Shown piece by piece: positions 61,295 through 62,784 of a stretch of 62,784 nucleotides of DNA. The translations under genes and the position numbers were made by a program. Below the pieces are notes generated by a model. It saw nothing but the letters and a program-made list of their open reading frames with translations, made no database searches and was not told the origin of the DNA. The stretch spans positions 1 through 62,784 of the forward strand of contig JASBTX010000036.1 in assembly GCA_030148225.1 (NCBI GenBank). Reading direction: 5' to 3'. The first letter of the stretch is position 1; each line of letters opens with the position of its first letter. Source of the stretch: Paracoccaceae bacterium (GTDB taxonomy: Bacteria; Pseudomonadota; Alphaproteobacteria; Rhodobacterales; Rhodobacteraceae).

Positions 61295-62784
61295 TCCGCC
61301 GCCTCCGACATCAAGGCCATGTAGCTGGCCGCCCGCGTCGTCTCGACATTCGCCCGCGGCAAGTAGGGGTAGACATCGAGATCAAGCCTCGGGGGGCGCT
61401 TCTCCACCTGACAGAGCACGAGGTGCTTCACGGCGTCGAAGCCGACCGCGCCCAGCTTCAGGGCCTTCTTCACGGCGGCATGCAGGTCATCCATCTCGAA
61501 GGTCTCGAGCAGACGCAGCACCTGCACATACTCGCGGCGCCCCATCTTGAGCATGCGCGCCTCCATCAGGCGGCGCAAAGTCTGGAACTCTTCGGGCAGG
61601 TCCCATTCCGCCAAGGGTGCGGCCTGGTCCAAGGCATTGATCTTGCGCTCGATCAGCGGGAGGTAGTGAACCGGATCAAAGATCATGTCCTCGCGATCGT
61701 AACAGCGCGGGTGTCGGGCGATCACCTCCCCGCGACAGCCGATCACGACCTCATCGACATAGCCGCGGATCCAGACATCCTGGTGGCCATAGGCGACCGG
61801 GACCGAGTAATCGTTGGTGTCATAGCGCACGAGAGACTGCGAGCTGACCCTGCCGCCCGCTTGGTCGCAGGCGTCGAACGGGGCGGCAGGCAGGGGGCGC
61901 ATCGCGACCAGATCGCGCTGCAACCTCTCACCGATCGTCTCCTTGTGACCCCGAAGAATGCGCGTCAGGCGTGCGCGGCACTGCCCTTCAAGGTCTGCGT
62001 TGAAATCGTCCCAACTGGCAAAGTGGGGGATCGGCACCATGTGGTTGCGGCGGGCGTAGCCGACCATCCCCTCGACAGCGCCCTTGTCGTTCCCCTTCCC
62101 GGGCCGACCATAGCGATCCCGAAACAGGTAATGCGACTGCAAGCCGCTGAACAGCGCGGCGCGGATGCGCGTGCCGTCCGGTTGGATCTTCGACACCAGG
62201 CAGCGGTCGTTGTCGTAGAGCACCGACTGCGGCACCCCGCCGAAGAAGTCAAACGCGCGGACATGGCCGTCTATCCAGGCCTCCGCCGTCGCCGCTGGAT
62301 AGGCCCGGACGAAATAGGCATCGCTGTGCGGCAGGTCCATGACGAAGAAGTGCGCCTTCTGCTCGACACCGCCGATGACGACAACCGCTTCGCCAAAATC
62401 GGCCTGAGCATGGCCCGGCGGATGAGCCAGCGGCACAAACATCTCCCGGGTCCGCCGCTCGCGATCACGCACGTAATCCTTGACGATCGTATAGCCTCCG
62501 GTGAAGCCCTGCTCGGCCTGAAGCCGTTCCCATATCCGCTTGGCCGTATGACGCTGCTTGCGATGCACGGCCTTGTCGGCTTCAAGCCAGGCGTCAATGA
62601 ACTCGGTGAACCCGTCCAGCTTCGGCCGCCTGATCGGCTTGTCCCGCCGGTAGCCAGGCGGCACCGAAAAGGCCAACATCTTATCAACCGTCCCACGCGA
62701 AATGTTGAAATGCTTCGCCGCCGCCCGCGCGCTCATGCCCTCGGAACACGCCAAGCGAACCTTCTTGTAAAGTTCCACGGTATA
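61291..62784 (-). CDS. istA: IS21-family transposase IstA (start at or beyond the window edge)
   Basis: A DDE transposase of at least 497 residues. An N-terminal HTH (GMSARAAAKHFNISRGTVDKM) is followed by the RNase H-like core with aspartates in HAQADFGEAVV and SVLYDNDR and the glutamate in DKGAVEGMVGYAR, then a C-terminal beta-barrel. The frame is still open at the edge: a GTG at 62778 (MELYKK...) could be the start, but relatives begin a few residues earlier, so the gene probably starts just outside the window. Confidence 0.93.
   Translation of the reverse strand, partial: YTVELYKKVRLACSEGMSARAAAKHFNISRGTVDKMLAFSVPPGYRRDKPIRRPKLDGFTEFIDAWLEADKAVHRKQRHTAKRIWERLQAEQGFTGGYTIVKDYVRDRERRTREMFVPLAHPPGHAQADFGEAVVVIGGVEQKAHFFVMDLPHSDAYFVRAYPAATAEAWIDGHVRAFDFFGGVPQSVLYDNDRCLVSKIQPDGTRIRAALFSGLQSHYLFRDRYGRPGKGNDKGAVEGMVGYARRNHMVPIPHFASWDDFNADLEGQCRARLTRILRGHKETIGERLQRDLVAMRPLPAAPFDACDQAGGRVSSQSLVRYDTNDYSVPVAYGHQDVWIRGYVDEVVIGCRGEVIARHPRCYDREDMIFDPVHYLPLIERKINALDQAAPLAEWDLPEEFQTLRRLMEARMLKMGRREYVQVLRLLETFEMDDLHAAVKKALKLGAVGFDAVKHLVLCQVEKRPPRLDLDVYPYLPRANVETTRAASYMALMSEAAE

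Larger units (their letters stand above)
60412..62784 (-). mobile_element. IS21-family insertion sequence (one end beyond the window)
   Basis: The left end begins near TGTCAACGGCGG at 60412, followed by closely spaced similar motifs AAAATTAGGCCAC (60427-60439) and AAAACTGGGCCAC (60451-60463), the repeated transposase-binding sites usual at IS21 ends. istB and istA follow on the minus strand with overlapping ends. The other end is not in the window. Confidence 0.85.

Overview
The window looks like an accessory replicon (plasmid or chromid) or genomic island of a marine, roseobacter-type member of the Rhodobacteraceae. This is inferred from high-GC alphaproteobacterial coding sequence, a VirB-type conjugation remnant, a carboxyspermidine-type polyamine gene pair, a TAXI-TRAP transporter, an HWE-family kinase and an Agrobacterium/Rhizobium-like type VI secretion (T6SS) gene set with two sheath proteins. 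No rRNA, tRNA, CRISPR array or replication gene was seen.

Layout: (1) 1-6010: end of an IS3-family element cutting the 3' end of virB4, followed (minus strand) by virB3, virB2, virB1 and a small gene, an XRE regulator with a putative operator, and a plus-strand exported protein of the same accessory region. (2) 6118-8511: carboxynorspermidine decarboxylase and dehydrogenase. (3) 8557-11719: TRAP 4TM/12TM fusion permease and its TAXI binding protein, separated by a strong terminator. (4) 11912-14197: repetitive cadherin-like/RTX surface protein. (5) 14353-19120: giant CheB-CheR-PAS-HWE kinase and a receiver protein. (6) 19870-20391: lipoprotein. (7) 20638-28966: amide utilisation operon (minus strand), amiC-amiR-binding protein-livHMGF-formamidase-SDR, preceded by a leader that looks like an ANTAR dual-hexaloop antitermination switch. 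(8) 29247-34318: decayed zone with an isolated GH8 glucanase, IS630 and IS1380 pseudogenes, a bactofilin, a complex palindrome, a predicted small RNA and orphan terminators. (9) 34319-60155: a 26-kb same-strand T6SS locus. (10) 60412-62784: IS21-family element running off the window.

The T6SS locus holds vgrG, an unknown gene, PAAR, tssA, hcp, tssB, two tssC, tssE, tssF, tssG, clpV, FHA protein, tssJ, tssK, tssL and tssM. Inserted in it are four genes foreign to the core machine: two homologous membrane sensors (one fused to a complete MFS permease), an ABC_sub_bind-type periplasmic protein with no ABC transporter, and an SBP_bac_3 protein. Together they look like a ligand-sensing module tied to the secretion machine and are the best candidate here for an undescribed system. 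TssM also lacks the usual Walker A motif.
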